Shown here piece by piece: positions 24,201-34,271 of a stretch of 64,000 nt of DNA (positions within the stretch are counted from its first letter, which is position 1; every line of letters begins with the position of its first letter). The stretch covers positions 186,001 to 250,000 of the forward strand of contig JAXGPP010000008.1 of assembly GCA_040766885.1 (NCBI GenBank). Reading direction: 5' to 3'. The notes below the pieces were generated by a model, which searched no databases, was not told the origin of the DNA, and saw only the letters and a list, made by a program, of their open reading frames with translations. This stretch comes from JAXGPP01 sp040766885. GTDB taxonomy: Bacteria; Planctomycetota; Planctomycetia; Pirellulales; Thermoguttaceae. A program made the translations under genes and the position numbers.

Positions 24201-27200
24201 ATGCGGCGACGTTCTTTGGCGCTCGAACCATTGGAATCGCGATGCCTGATGTCGGCCACGGTGATGGAACATGGCGACATCGGCTATTTCCTCAACGCCA
24301 GCGCCGACCGCGTCGAGCGTTACGACATCCTCAACGAGCAGTGGCTCGCTCCCGTCGACCTCGAAGGCGACATCGGTACCCCCACCGTGCTGAACGTCGA
24401 CGACGACGGGCTATACGTGGCATACGACAGGGCGGTCTATCGCTACAATCTTGACGGGGCAGGGCGAACGCACCTGCTAAATACTCAGAGTGCCGTTGAG
24501 GCGATCCACTCGGATGGCAACCTGCTGTTGGTGAACTATAACACTGAACACCGCGCGAGGTTCGTCAACATCGAAAAGTCGACGAACACCGTCGTGGCCA
24601 CAATCGAAGGGTACCTGGACGCCATGCGGGGCACATCCATCGCGCCGAGCTTGAATCGAGTGTTCGGTTGCATGGCCTTCAGCAGCCCAGCAAGCCTCGT
24701 TCACGTTGAATACAGAAACGACGGCACGCTCGCCGGTGGCGGCAAGCCTTCGCATTACTACAATTACCCGTCGGTCGGTACGGAGTCGTGGGTCTTTCCG
24801 AATGAAGCGAAAATTGTCGAGAGTACCGGTCAGGTCTATTCGACGCTCGATCTGACGCGAATCAACAGTTTCGGAACCCCGATCGACGACATCGATTTCC
24901 TGGGTTCAAACGTCCCTATAGTCCTGAGTCGCCGCAGCCTCTTCGCCTATTCACCGGGCTTGCAGTTAACGGGGACGGTACGTCTCGATTATGACGCGGA
25001 AGAGATTTTCGTTAACAGCACGAGTGTCATTACGTTCACACGCGACGCCACGTCCGCTGCCGGTCTTCGTGCGGACATCGTTCCGTTGGCCCAGTTGAAT
25101 CCTGTTGCCCCTGACCAGCCGGTCGATCCCCACGGCCTTGCCTATCGGCCCGACAAAATTGAACTCTCGGCCGATGGCGAGGTGTTGCTGCTGAGCAAGG
25201 CGCATCAGAGTATCTTCCGATGGGAACCGAACACCCAGGATTATCTCCCGACGGTGCCTTTGAGGGGAACACCGATACACATGGCCTATTCGCCAGAAAC
25301 GAATACGGCCTATCTGGCGTACCCCGCCGGCCAGATCACCAAGGTCGATCTCGATGCGCCCGAACCCGTTGAGCTTCCATTCTTGAGCCGTTCAGGTCGC
25401 GCCACGGGGATAGCGGCGGCGGGAGAATACCTGTTCGTGATTGATCGGCCGGCAAGCGGAGAGAGGCATTCCACATTTGCGCCGGACGGGACACTCGTCG
25501 AGGAAGTCTATGCCGTGTGGAACTCCGACGACTTTGTCTGGAGTGAAGCCAACCAGAAGCTCTATTTCTTCCGCCAAGGGCCGGATCTCATTTGGGAACA
25601 GATCAATGCCGATGGGACCCGCTATCCGTCCGAACGGCCGGGTGGAATCGGGCGCCAGCAAGACACGCCGTCTCACGACAGTTGGGGGTTCACGCCTCCG
25701 CTTCGAGTGGCGCCCGACGGCAGCGTTGTGGTACTCGGTTCGGGTGTAATCTATGACGCCGAGAGCTTGACGCGTCTTCCGCTGGCGCTGGCCAACAGCA
25801 TCTCCGATGCGGCATGGGTCGATGGCGAGCTTTATACGATCAGGGACGCGGCTGGAAAAACCGAAGTCCAGCATTGGGCTCTCCCTTCCTACGAACTGAC
25901 TCGCTCGGCCAAGATACTCGGCGCACCCCGCGCTCTGTTGGGACTATCCGGCCATCGACTGCTTGTCCTCACCGCAGACAGCGAAGGTCCTCCCGCCTTC
26001 ACCGTGATGGACACCGAGTTCAACGTGCTCGATCCAGGCACCTCCGTGGTTGCCGTCAGCGGCGTCACTATCACCGAGGGGAACGCCGGAGAGACCATCG
26101 CGGCTTTCGAGGCCACGCTTTCCGGCCCCAATGCGGAGACCATCACCGTCGATTTCACCACGTCGGACGGCACCGCCGTCGCGGGAAGCGATTACCGGGC
26201 CGCCAGCGGCACAGTGACGTTCGCACCGGGCGAGACCACGAAGACGATTACGGTCGTCGTCAATGCCGACGCGACGACAGAACGCGACGAGGATTTCCAG
26301 CTCAGACTCACCAATGCGACGAATGCCTTTATCGGCCGTGGCCACGCCACCGGCACGATCGTCAACGACGACCAGTCAACATTCTCGATCGGCGATGTGA
26401 CTCTCGCCGAGGGAGATTCTGGCACCACGGAGTTCGTCTTTACCGTCACCCTTGACGAGGCGGTGGATGTGCCGGTGAGCGTCGGCTTCTCGACCTCTGA
26501 CGGCACCGCGACGACGCTGGATGGCGACTACACGGCGACCGGTGGCCGGCTGGAATTCTCCGGGACTCCGGGCGAGACGAAGCGCATCGTTGTGTCCGTT
26601 GCCGGCGACCGGAAACTGGAGCCCAATGAGACGTTTTCAGTGACCCTTGCCGGCCTCCAGGCGGACGGCCGCAACGTGGCGGTCGCCCGCGCGAAGTCGA
26701 CCGGCACGATCCGGACTGACGATCGTGGTATCAAACAACTGCCGGATCGAACACTATTGGTCGTCGGCAGCGACGATGCCGACGTGATTTCGTTCTTTGT
26801 CGATACCAGCGGACGGATCAGGGCGACCTACAACGGTCAGTCCTCGGGCCCGTATCGGATGACCAAACGCATCGTGGTTTACGGCGAGGGCGGCGACGAT
26901 ATGATCAGCGTCGGTGCTGCCGTCGGCTTGCCGACTGTCCTTCACGGCGGCGACGGAAATGATGTCCTCATCGGCAGCAAGGGGCGCGACGCGCTCTACG
27001 GCGGCGCGGGAGCGGACACGCTCCGCGGCGGCCGCGGCAACGATCGGCTCCACGGCGGCGACGGCGATGACCTGCTGTCTGGGGATCTGGGTAACGACAT
27101 CCTCGCCGGCCATGGCGGCAGCGATCTGCTTATCGGCGGCATGAATCCCGACACTCTCAGAGGTGGATCGGGAGAGGACATCCTCATCGGCGGCACCACG

Positions 27201-27479
27201 ACCTACGATAACAATGTGGCTGCCCTGGCGGCAATCATGGATGAGTGGACCGCGGCCGGATGGTTCAGTGTGCGGGCGAGGCGACTCGATGCGGGTATCG
27301 ACCACCCAACTGTCGGCCTCCTTCGGCTCAAGCGGAATGTCGCTCTCGACGATGGAATGACCGTATACGATGACCGGCGGCGCGACGTGCTCGTTGGCGG
27401 CGCCAACGCCGACTGGTTCTTCCACTCCTATATGGATCAGGTCGTGGACCCTAGCCCCGTCGACCGCACTATGCGGTGA
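24201..27479 (+). CDS. Secreted LEPR-XLL surface protein with Calx-beta domains and RTX-type calcium repeats
   Basis: A 1092-residue protein; ATG 24201 has GGGAGG nine bases upstream. RRSLALEPLESRCLMSA at the N-terminus is the planctomycete LEPR-XLL signature found on large exported proteins. Residues ~25-600 form a propeller-like region of short beta repeats (YLPTVPLRGTPIHMAYSPET and similar). Two Calx-beta domains follow, starting VAVSGVTITEGNAGETIAAF and FSIGDVTLAEGDSGTTEFVF. Then hemolysin-type nonapeptide repeats occur (GGDGNDVLIGSKGRDALYGG, GAGADTLRGGRGNDRLHGG), which bind calcium. It is probably an extracellular or cell-surface adhesin or matrix protein. Transcription may use the region with the palindrome at 24015. 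Confidence 0.88.
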   Translation: MRRRSLALEPLESRCLMSATVMEHGDIGYFLNASADRVERYDILNEQWLAPVDLEGDIGTPTVLNVDDDGLYVAYDRAVYRYNLDGAGRTHLLNTQSAVEAIHSDGNLLLVNYNTEHRARFVNIEKSTNTVVATIEGYLDAMRGTSIAPSLNRVFGCMAFSSPASLVHVEYRNDGTLAGGGKPSHYYNYPSVGTESWVFPNEAKIVESTGQVYSTLDLTRINSFGTPIDDIDFLGSNVPIVLSRRSLFAYSPGLQLTGTVRLDYDAEEIFVNSTSVITFTRDATSAAGLRADIVPLAQLNPVAPDQPVDPHGLAYRPDKIELSADGEVLLLSKAHQSIFRWEPNTQDYLPTVPLRGTPIHMAYSPETNTAYLAYPAGQITKVDLDAPEPVELPFLSRSGRATGIAAAGEYLFVIDRPASGERHSTFAPDGTLVEEVYAVWNSDDFVWSEANQKLYFFRQGPDLIWEQINADGTRYPSERPGGIGRQQDTPSHDSWGFTPPLRVAPDGSVVVLGSGVIYDAESLTRLPLALANSISDAAWVDGELYTIRDAAGKTEVQHWALPSYELTRSAKILGAPRALLGLSGHRLLVLTADSEGPPAFTVMDTEFNVLDPGTSVVAVSGVTITEGNAGETIAAFEATLSGPNAETITVDFTTSDGTAVAGSDYRAASGTVTFAPGETTKTITVVVNADATTERDEDFQLRLTNATNAFIGRGHATGTIVNDDQSTFSIGDVTLAEGDSGTTEFVFTVTLDEAVDVPVSVGFSTSDGTATTLDGDYTATGGRLEFSGTPGETKRIVVSVAGDRKLEPNETFSVTLAGLQADGRNVAVARAKSTGTIRTDDRGIKQLPDRTLLVVGSDDADVISFFVDTSGRIRATYNGQSSGPYRMTKRIVVYGEGGDDMISVGAAVGLPTVLHGGDGNDVLIGSKGRDALYGGAGADTLRGGRGNDRLHGGDGDDLLSGDLGNDILAGHGGSDLLIGGMNPDTLRGGSGEDILIGGTTTYDNNVAALAAIMDEWTAAGWFSVRARRLDAGIDHPTVGLLRLKRNVALDDGMTVYDDRRRDVLVGGANADWFFHSYMDQVVDPSPVDRTMR

Positions 27480-27519
27480 GGTCTTCCCCGAGCAGCCCGG
27501 CGATCCTTGCGCAGCGCGA

Positions 27520-30500
27520 TCACTTCTCCCGCACCTGGATCGGGCCGTCCTGGGTGAGCCGCGACTGGCCGAGGCCGGCGTACGCCGCGTCGGGATAGAC
27601 CCGCGAGGGGAGCAGAAAATCCTCGCACCAGGCGATCGCGCCCAGCCAGGGCATCGAGCGGAAATAGTCGGGCAGTTCCCGGTCCTTGTCCTCGGTGAAT
27701 ACCCGGTCACGGTCGTCGGGCGTGATCTTCGTGGCTTGTGTCCAGGCCGCGGCGTCCTTTCCCTCGCGACCGACCGAAATCTCGCAGCGGATCTCCAGCG
27801 GATGAACGGCCATCGCGCCGCCTCGCAGCGTGTGCAGGCGCAGTTCCTCCTCGCCGATCCACTCCTTGAGCACGACTTTCATTGCGATCGCGGCCTTCTC
27901 GTCCACCAGGAAGCCCCCTTTCTCGAGCATCGCGCGGAAGGCTTGTTCCAGCCGGGCCTGAACCTTGTCGGAACCTTCGCGCTTGCCGGCCAGGTCGAGC
28001 TTGACAGACAACTTCACCTGACTGCGCGGCGCGAGGATAGGCTGCGGCGGGGCCGCGGCCGCGATAGTCCGCAAAATCTCCTTCTCAGGCAAGTCCGCCG
28101 GTACGAGCTTCGCCGCCGCGAGAATCTCCCGCGACGCCACATACCAGTACCGCCCGTCAGGCGAGTCGATCGGCGGGGAGTAGCTCGCCTGATACTTCCA
28201 CATCACCATCCCGCGATCCAGGTCCACCAGCAACAAGGGAGGCAGTTCCGGCATCTTCGGGACGGCTGGCGGCTGGAGGAAGCGAGTGGGATCGAGACCG
28301 GCGATGCCAGTCGTGCCGGGACTCGGCTTTGGTTTCTCTTCGGGTGGCGGGACTTGGCGGACGAGCACGTGTCGCGGACCGGCCCAGCGCAAGAACTGGC
28401 TCGATGCCGGCAACCAGAACGAGCTGGCCACCTTGCCCGATTTCAGGTCCCACACCACCAGCAGCGCGTCGTCTCCGGCCATGAAGGTCGCGGCCAACTG
28501 CGCCGCGTCCGCCCGGAATGCCGCCGCACTGATCACCCGGCTCGAAGCCTCGTCCGGATGGTCGAGTCTCCCTTCAAGCCGTCCGGTCTGCGTATCGATG
28601 AGATTCAATCGCCCCGTCTCGTCGCACACCGCGAGCGTTCGCCGGTCGAGGCTCAGGGCCTTCGGTCCGCCGCGAAGCTCGAGGCTCCAGTTGGCCTTGC
28701 ACTCGGGCAGCTTCCAAGCGATGAGCAGGCCCAAAGCATTGGAAGTCAACAGGTGCTGGTCGTCCACCATCGCCGCCCAGGCAATGCTCTCATGCAGGGA
28801 GCCGAGGCCCAGGTAGGGCCGGAATCCCAGTTCGTGCGACTGGGCGTCGAGCGAGAAGATGTCGAGCCGGTCGCGACCATCCTCGAGCCGGCACAACACG
28901 CGCGACCCGTCGGGAGAAAGATCGAGCGGCTCCGCAGCGATCGGGACCGCGAACTCGTCGAGCCGCTTGCCGCTCCGCAGGTCGTACCGCGCGCACACGC
29001 GGGGCTCGCTGACGACCTTCCCTGATTTGACACGACTCCGCGGGGAGGTGGCTACGATCGCTTTCGCGGCCTCGGGCGCCGCGAAGAGCACCTGGCGGAC
29101 CTCGGCCACGTTCAGGTCCAGCGAGACGGGGCCGGTGGTAAGAGGGCGCGCCGCGGCGGCCTTTGGCGTGTAGCTCCACACACTCGCCGGACGCAGCAAG
29201 ATTTCCTTGGCGGTCGAGGCGTCGGCCTTGGTCAAAGGGGGCAGGCTCGCGTCGGTCGCTGTGCCCCCGGCGGCAACGACCTTCGCCCCCTCGGCGATCT
29301 TCTCCTTGGGGATCGACACCAGGCGGAGGACCTGCGATCCGCGCTGGCCGTCGGCCGCGAACATCCGCGTCGCATCGACGATTCGCCGCGGAACGCGGAG
29401 AATGTCGTCGTCGGCCGTATCGACCCAGATTGGGCCGCCCTTCACGCGATCGGCCACCGCCGCACCGTACAGGAGCCAGCCACTGCGGTCGGCCAACCAC
29501 TCCAGCGGCTTCCCCTGGTACGAAGAGGCTCGCGGAACGAGTTGAGTGGGCGATTTCTCCAAGCGATGCTCGACGGCTAACTCGCCGCTGGCCATGTCCC
29601 AAACCAGGATCGCCGCTCCACCTGAGTCCTGGAACAGGCCGGCCAGCTCAGCGCCGTCGGGCGAGAACGCCATGCCGACGACCGACATCGCTCCCGCACC
29701 ACCCCGGGAATCGGCCTGCAAACGGCCCGCCTCGACGCCATTCCGGGCGTCGATGATCCGCGGATGCTGCGTGATCGGCGCCATCGCAATGTAATTTCCG
29801 CCCGGACTCACGGCGAAACCATTCTTGTCCGGCGTCAGGTTCGTCTTGTATTCGGCGATCCGTTCCTCCGTGTCGAGGTCCCAGATCACCACGCCGTTCG
29901 TCCCGCTCACCGGAGCGAAGACGCGGTCCGGTCCGGCGAAATCCAAGTACATGACGTGCCAGGAGCTGTCTTCAAACTCAATCCGCTTTTCGATCTGGCC
30001 GGTGCGGAACGACCAGACAAAGACGCCCCGCTGGGGATAAGACTCGCTCACTGCCAGTCGCGTCCCATCCGGGCTGAGGGCGCGGCCAATGCTCGCGCGG
30101 ATCTCGTGTGCAATCCGCCCGCTCCGCTTCCCGGTCCGCAGGTCGTACACTTCCGCCAGGTCTTCCGAGCCGCGAGAGGCGATCATCACGAACGGGCTGG
30201 GGGCCGTCGGATAGACGACCTCGAGCGAATAGCCGCCCCCCAAGGGAATCGCGACTTTCGCGTTGGCGGGCAACGTGAACGGCTCCAGCGGCGGATCGGG
30301 CCGCACCTGCCAGTCGCTCGAGTCGGCTTGCGCCAACGGCGGGCCCGCGCGGCGGTCGGCGCCGCGCCGTGGCGGTTCGGCCGGAGCCGGCTTCCTCGGC
30401 GGGGGTGACTCCGCCGTCTTGCTCTCGCCCAAAACGGCCTTCTCGGCCTCCTTGAGCGTTTGCTCCACATAGCGGACGTCGCGGAGGCTCAGCTTTTCGA

Positions 30501-30678
30501 GGGGCACGCTGACCTCGACGCCATCGGTCCGCTTGAGAACCACCTTGCCCGACTGGACGTCGACCAGTTCGGCCTCGACGGAAAATCCGCCGTCGCGCGA
30601 GGTCCACTGCCGGGCCTGGACCGCCGACGCGGCCAGGACCACGGCGATTGCCACGAGAAGTCTGCGGCCGGCGCGCAT
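27520..30678 (-). CDS. Large secreted SHD1-domain protein with WD40-like propeller
   Basis: A 1052-residue protein. ATG 30678 is preferred over 30699 because GGGGAG lies ~10 nt upstream of it and it begins a signal peptide (AGRRLLVAIAVVLAASAVQA). Residues ~25-75 (RQWTSRDGGFSVEAELVDVQ, then KVVLKRTDGVEVSVPLEKLS) form an SHD1 domain, frequent in planctomycete exported proteins. Most of the rest is WD40/TolB-like beta-propeller sequence (ALSPDGTRLAVSESYPQRGV, IWDLDTEERIAEY, DLSPDGSRVLCRLEDGRD). The C-terminal ~150 residues (VKLSVKLDLAGKREGSDKVQ and after) are a separate alpha/beta unit. Function unknown; the architecture suggests binding or scaffolding in the periplasm. It converges with the RTX protein gene. 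Confidence 0.85.
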   Translation of the reverse strand: MRAGRRLLVAIAVVLAASAVQARQWTSRDGGFSVEAELVDVQSGKVVLKRTDGVEVSVPLEKLSLRDVRYVEQTLKEAEKAVLGESKTAESPPPRKPAPAEPPRRGADRRAGPPLAQADSSDWQVRPDPPLEPFTLPANAKVAIPLGGGYSLEVVYPTAPSPFVMIASRGSEDLAEVYDLRTGKRSGRIAHEIRASIGRALSPDGTRLAVSESYPQRGVFVWSFRTGQIEKRIEFEDSSWHVMYLDFAGPDRVFAPVSGTNGVVIWDLDTEERIAEYKTNLTPDKNGFAVSPGGNYIAMAPITQHPRIIDARNGVEAGRLQADSRGGAGAMSVVGMAFSPDGAELAGLFQDSGGAAILVWDMASGELAVEHRLEKSPTQLVPRASSYQGKPLEWLADRSGWLLYGAAVADRVKGGPIWVDTADDDILRVPRRIVDATRMFAADGQRGSQVLRLVSIPKEKIAEGAKVVAAGGTATDASLPPLTKADASTAKEILLRPASVWSYTPKAAAARPLTTGPVSLDLNVAEVRQVLFAAPEAAKAIVATSPRSRVKSGKVVSEPRVCARYDLRSGKRLDEFAVPIAAEPLDLSPDGSRVLCRLEDGRDRLDIFSLDAQSHELGFRPYLGLGSLHESIAWAAMVDDQHLLTSNALGLLIAWKLPECKANWSLELRGGPKALSLDRRTLAVCDETGRLNLIDTQTGRLEGRLDHPDEASSRVISAAAFRADAAQLAATFMAGDDALLVVWDLKSGKVASSFWLPASSQFLRWAGPRHVLVRQVPPPEEKPKPSPGTTGIAGLDPTRFLQPPAVPKMPELPPLLLVDLDRGMVMWKYQASYSPPIDSPDGRYWYVASREILAAAKLVPADLPEKEILRTIAAAAPPQPILAPRSQVKLSVKLDLAGKREGSDKVQARLEQAFRAMLEKGGFLVDEKAAIAMKVVLKEWIGEEELRLHTLRGGAMAVHPLEIRCEISVGREGKDAAAWTQATKITPDDRDRVFTEDKDRELPDYFRSMPWLGAIAWCEDFLLPSRVYPDAAYAGLGQSRLTQDGPIQVREK

Positions 30679-31107
30679 CGCCCGATCTCCCCTTGCCATG
30701 CCCGGCGGGCGAGCCGCGCGAGCCCCCTGCTCCTCGGCAGCCCCTGGGCGTACGCCCTATTCTGAGCGCCGCTCAGACGCTGGTCAACCCGCTCACACAT
30801 GGTCCTGAACACCTTGAAGGGCTCCTGTCAAATGGGAGGAAAGCATGCGAGAAGGCTGGCAACGCGAAGGCGAGCACTCCCCCTCAACCCTGGCTAATTG
30901 GGGTTCGTCGATCGAGGAGGATTCGCTACCATGCTCCCCCGGTGATGCCAGGGGCCTCGCGCCGCTAGCACTGCTGCCAGGGCGGGCCACGATGGAGCGG
31001 CCCAAACAGTTCGCGCGTTGCAGCCGTTCCCACGGCCGGAGATTCCGCCGAAGCGGTTGCACTGCAACGGGTTCTACTGGAGCCCCCAGACTACGGAGCG
31101 ATCGGCC
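30679..31107. other. Intergenic stretch, nothing recognised
   Basis: About 430 bases separate two divergent genes. Short plus-strand frames overlap the radical SAM N-terminus in other phases. I see no ribosome sites with plausible proteins and no RNA gene; promoters for both genes must lie here. Confidence 0.55.
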
Positions 31108-33051
31108 ATGGAACTCCCGCGTCGTGCGCGTGGCGATGAACTGCTCAGGCCCGGCGAGATGCTCGACATCCGGCGGCGGCTCCGTGAAATGGCCCCTCGG
31201 CACGACCTGGCAACGGTGGTCGCCTGCGCTTTCGACCACCGCACGCGGATGCTGCCATTCCTCTATGCCGACATGACCATGGCCCCCGCCGGAGTCCGGG
31301 CGATCGGCGCGGCGATGGTCGATGCCGGTTTTCCCAAAACGCGAATTGTGCTCGGCCAGTGGAACCGCAACTTCCGGCCCTCGCAAATGCGGCTTGACGG
31401 ACGGATTCCCGACCTGTTCATGGTCTCGAGCATGGTGCTCCACTCGGACCACTGTGACGCGCTAGTGGCCGATGCCTGCCGGATCGAACCCGGCCGGCGG
31501 CCGCTGGTGATCGTCGGCGGTCCCCGGGTGATTTACGAACCGTGGACCGTGTTCAGCGCCGATCCGGCCCGCCCAGGCAGTGTCGACGTGGCGGTGACAG
31601 GCGAGGAATACGTGCTCTTGAACCTGCTGGAAGTTCTACTCTCGATCCGTTCCGGCAACGAATCGATGCGCTCGGCCTTCCTGCGGGCGCGCGACTCGGG
31701 CGCGCTCGACGAAATCCCGGGTCTGGTCTACGCGCGGACCGATCGCCGCGGCCAGCCTGAAGAACTGGTCGATACGGGCATCCAGCGGCTGCTGGGCGAC
31801 CTCGACGAACTGCCGCACCCGGTGCTCGGCTACCGGTTACTCGAGCCTCCGAGTCGCGGAGAAACCCTCGCAACGGCGGCGATCCCCACTGGCCGCGTCC
31901 GGCGCTACAACCAGGTGGCGTCGCTCGTACTCACCCAGGGTTGTCGCTTTAACTGCTCCTACTGTCCGATCCCGGCGTACAACCAGCGTCAGCTTCGCGC
32001 CAAGAGCGGCGAACGGATCGCCGACGAGATCGGCCGCATTGGCTCGGAGTTCAATATCCGCCTGGTGTTCGGGACCGACGACAACTTCCTCGCCGATCCG
32101 AAGCGGGCGATTGAGATCGCCGAGGCGCTGGCCAGCAAAGTCGATGCAGGCTCGCGCCCTCACTGCAAGGTACGTTGGGGGACGGAAGCGACGATCCACG
32201 ACACACTGAAGATGAAAGACCACCTGCCGCTGTTGCGGAGGTCCGGACTGTGCGGTTTGTGGTTGGGCGTGGAAGACATGTCGGGTGCATTGGTGAACAA
32301 AGGGCAGAAACGGGACAACACTGCCGAGGCATTCCGCCTCATGCGCGCCAGCGGCATCTTTCCCATCCCCATGATGATGCACCACGACGCCCAGCCGCTT
32401 ATTACCTGGCGCGACAATCGCGGGCTGATCAACCAGTTGCGCCAGTTGCGCAAGGCGGGAGCGGTATACATGCAGGTTCTGATGCTCACGCCGGCGCCCG
32501 GATCGCGTTCGTGCGAGGAGACGTACGCCTCGGGGATGGTATTCAAGAGCGCCAATGGCGTGCCGGTGACCGCTCCCATGACCAGCGGCATGCACGTGAT
32601 CGCCTCGGCTCATCGCCGGCCATGGGGACGGCAACTCAATCTCCTGGCAGCCTATGGTTATTTCTTCAACCCGCTCCGGCTGTTGGCCGCGCTGGTGCGT
32701 TCGAAAACGCGGATTCCGCTCATCGACGCCGAGACCTGGCCGCCGCCGGTTGAGGGCCGGCCGGCCCCGGTCAAGTGGAGCCGTCGGCTGAAGCGCAAGC
32801 TCAGCGCCCATTGCGGCGACGCAGTCGTTCAGTTATTCGGTATGTGGGGGCTTGTGCTCACGCTGCGGCGGACCGTAGGCTGGACCTACCACCTCATGCG
32901 CGGCCATGCCGAGCGCCACGCTGCGGTGCCCGGCAGCGCGATCCCCATCCGCGGCCATCGTGGTGCCGACGCCAGTCATGGTCTGCCGTGGGTCCCGCCA
33001 CCCCACATCTCGAGCCTGATTCAATGCGACACGGTCAAAGCCAATCCATAG
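31108..33051 (+). CDS. B12-binding-type radical SAM protein
   Basis: A 647-residue protein. I place the start at ATG 31108 (MELPRRARGD, with CGGAG upstream); a TTG at 31018 would add 30 residues. The N-terminal ~180 residues form a Rossmann-like domain (PDLFMVSSMVLHSDHCDALV, RPLVIVGGPRVIYEPW, VAVTGEEYVLLNLLEVL) like the cobalamin-binding domain, but a DxHxxG motif is not clear. The radical SAM core starts with LTQGCRFNCSYCPIP, giving Cys279, Cys283 and Cys286 for the 4Fe-4S cluster, followed by LVFGTDDNFL and RSGLCGLWLGVEDMSG. Related proteins act in lipid, hopanoid or tetrapyrrole chemistry. The substrate is unknown. The C-terminus overlaps the next gene by 28 bases. Confidence 0.87.
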   Translation: MELPRRARGDELLRPGEMLDIRRRLREMAPRHDLATVVACAFDHRTRMLPFLYADMTMAPAGVRAIGAAMVDAGFPKTRIVLGQWNRNFRPSQMRLDGRIPDLFMVSSMVLHSDHCDALVADACRIEPGRRPLVIVGGPRVIYEPWTVFSADPARPGSVDVAVTGEEYVLLNLLEVLLSIRSGNESMRSAFLRARDSGALDEIPGLVYARTDRRGQPEELVDTGIQRLLGDLDELPHPVLGYRLLEPPSRGETLATAAIPTGRVRRYNQVASLVLTQGCRFNCSYCPIPAYNQRQLRAKSGERIADEIGRIGSEFNIRLVFGTDDNFLADPKRAIEIAEALASKVDAGSRPHCKVRWGTEATIHDTLKMKDHLPLLRRSGLCGLWLGVEDMSGALVNKGQKRDNTAEAFRLMRASGIFPIPMMMHHDAQPLITWRDNRGLINQLRQLRKAGAVYMQVLMLTPAPGSRSCEETYASGMVFKSANGVPVTAPMTSGMHVIASAHRRPWGRQLNLLAAYGYFFNPLRLLAALVRSKTRIPLIDAETWPPPVEGRPAPVKWSRRLKRKLSAHCGDAVVQLFGMWGLVLTLRRTVGWTYHLMRGHAERHAAVPGSAIPIRGHRGADASHGLPWVPPPHISSLIQCDTVKANP

Positions 33052-34070
33052 TCGTCAGTCAAATCCGAATAGGCCTCGTTGCCGTCTGCGCTGCTGCGAT
33101 CGCGTTCGCCGCGGCGAATCTCGCGGCCGAAGAGGCTGCCAGGCCGCGGATGGACTTCGCCGACAGCGTCTCCGGGCGGCCGTTCTCCAAGGACCCGGCA
33201 GTCGTCCGCTTCCAGGACCGCTACTGGCTCTACTATTCGCTGCCGCCCTACGAAGGAAAGTCGAGCCAGGGGTGGAGCATCGGCGTGGCCACAAGCCGCA
33301 ACCTTGTCGACTGGGAGAAGGCAGGGGAACTCTCCCCCGAAGGAACAGCCGAAGAGAAGGGATTCTGCGCTCCGGGTGCGATCGTGCTTGGCGGAAAGGT
33401 GCACCTCTTCTACCAGACCTACGGAAACGCGCGGCGCGACGCGATCTGCCATGCCTGGTCGAACGATGGGTTGCACTTCACCCGAAATCCTACGAACCCC
33501 ATCTTCCGTCCGACGGGCGATTGGAACTGCGGCCGGGCGATCGACGCCGACGTGATCGAACACCAGGGGCGGCTGTTGCTCTACTGGGCCACGCGCGACC
33601 CCGAGTTCAAGATCCAGATGGTGGGGGTCTCGGCAGCGCCGATCGATAGCGACTTTGGCCGCGACCACTGGACGCAGCTCAACATGGATGGCCCGATCCT
33701 CCGCCCCGAGTTGCCCTGGGAAGGACGTTGCATCGAAGCCTCGGCAATGACCGGGCACGACGGCCGGCTCTACATGTTCTACGCCGGCAGCTACAACAAT
33801 GAGCCCCAGCAGATCGGCGTGGCGGTGAGTGACGACGGCGTCCATTTCACCCGGCTCTCCGACAAGCCGTTTCTCCCGAATGGGCCGCCCGGCTCATGGA
33901 ACTCGAGCGAGTCGGGCCATCCGTTCTTGTTCCGCGACGACGACGCCCGCACGTATCTCTTCTTTCAGGGCAACAACGACCGCGGCCGCACCTGGTTCCT
34001 CTCCATGCTGCCGATCGGCTGGGCCGACGGAAAGCCGGTTCTTGCGCCCCACAGGCTGCCTCCCCGTTGA
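33024..34070 (+). CDS. Secreted GH43/GH32-like five-bladed propeller protein
   Basis: A 348-residue exported protein. ATG 33024 starts a signal peptide (IRIGLVAVCAAAIAFAAANLAAEE) and overlaps the radical SAM stop by 28 bases. The body shows the five-blade glycosidase pattern: FSKDPAVVRFQDRYWLYYS with the likely catalytic-base-type Asp, WSIGVATSRNLVDWEKAGEL, KGFCAPGAIVLGGKVHLFYQ, CRAIDADVIEHQGRLLLYWA-like and CIEASAMTGHDGRLYMFYAG with a Glu where GH43 places its acid. Such folds hydrolyse arabinosides, xylosides or fructosides. The exact GH family is not determined. The overlap suggests co-transcription with the radical SAM gene despite unrelated roles. Confidence 0.83.
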   Translation: MRHGQSQSIVVSQIRIGLVAVCAAAIAFAAANLAAEEAARPRMDFADSVSGRPFSKDPAVVRFQDRYWLYYSLPPYEGKSSQGWSIGVATSRNLVDWEKAGELSPEGTAEEKGFCAPGAIVLGGKVHLFYQTYGNARRDAICHAWSNDGLHFTRNPTNPIFRPTGDWNCGRAIDADVIEHQGRLLLYWATRDPEFKIQMVGVSAAPIDSDFGRDHWTQLNMDGPILRPELPWEGRCIEASAMTGHDGRLYMFYAGSYNNEPQQIGVAVSDDGVHFTRLSDKPFLPNGPPGSWNSSESGHPFLFRDDDARTYLFFQGNNDRGRTWFLSMLPIGWADGKPVLAPHRLPPR

Positions 34071-34271
34071 GCCGACTCGCGGCCCCGTTCGGCAAGCACT
34101 CCCCCAGAGCGGGCGGGAAAGCTCGACATTGGCGCGGCCGGGTACAACAATAACCGAATGCTTGTCGCCCGGCATCCGCGCCGGGGGGCGTCGCGACCAC
34201 AGTGCGGCTGGCTGCCGCAAGCCTAGGGGTCGCCAGGACTGTATCGAGTCGAATCGCGAGGAAATGATCCG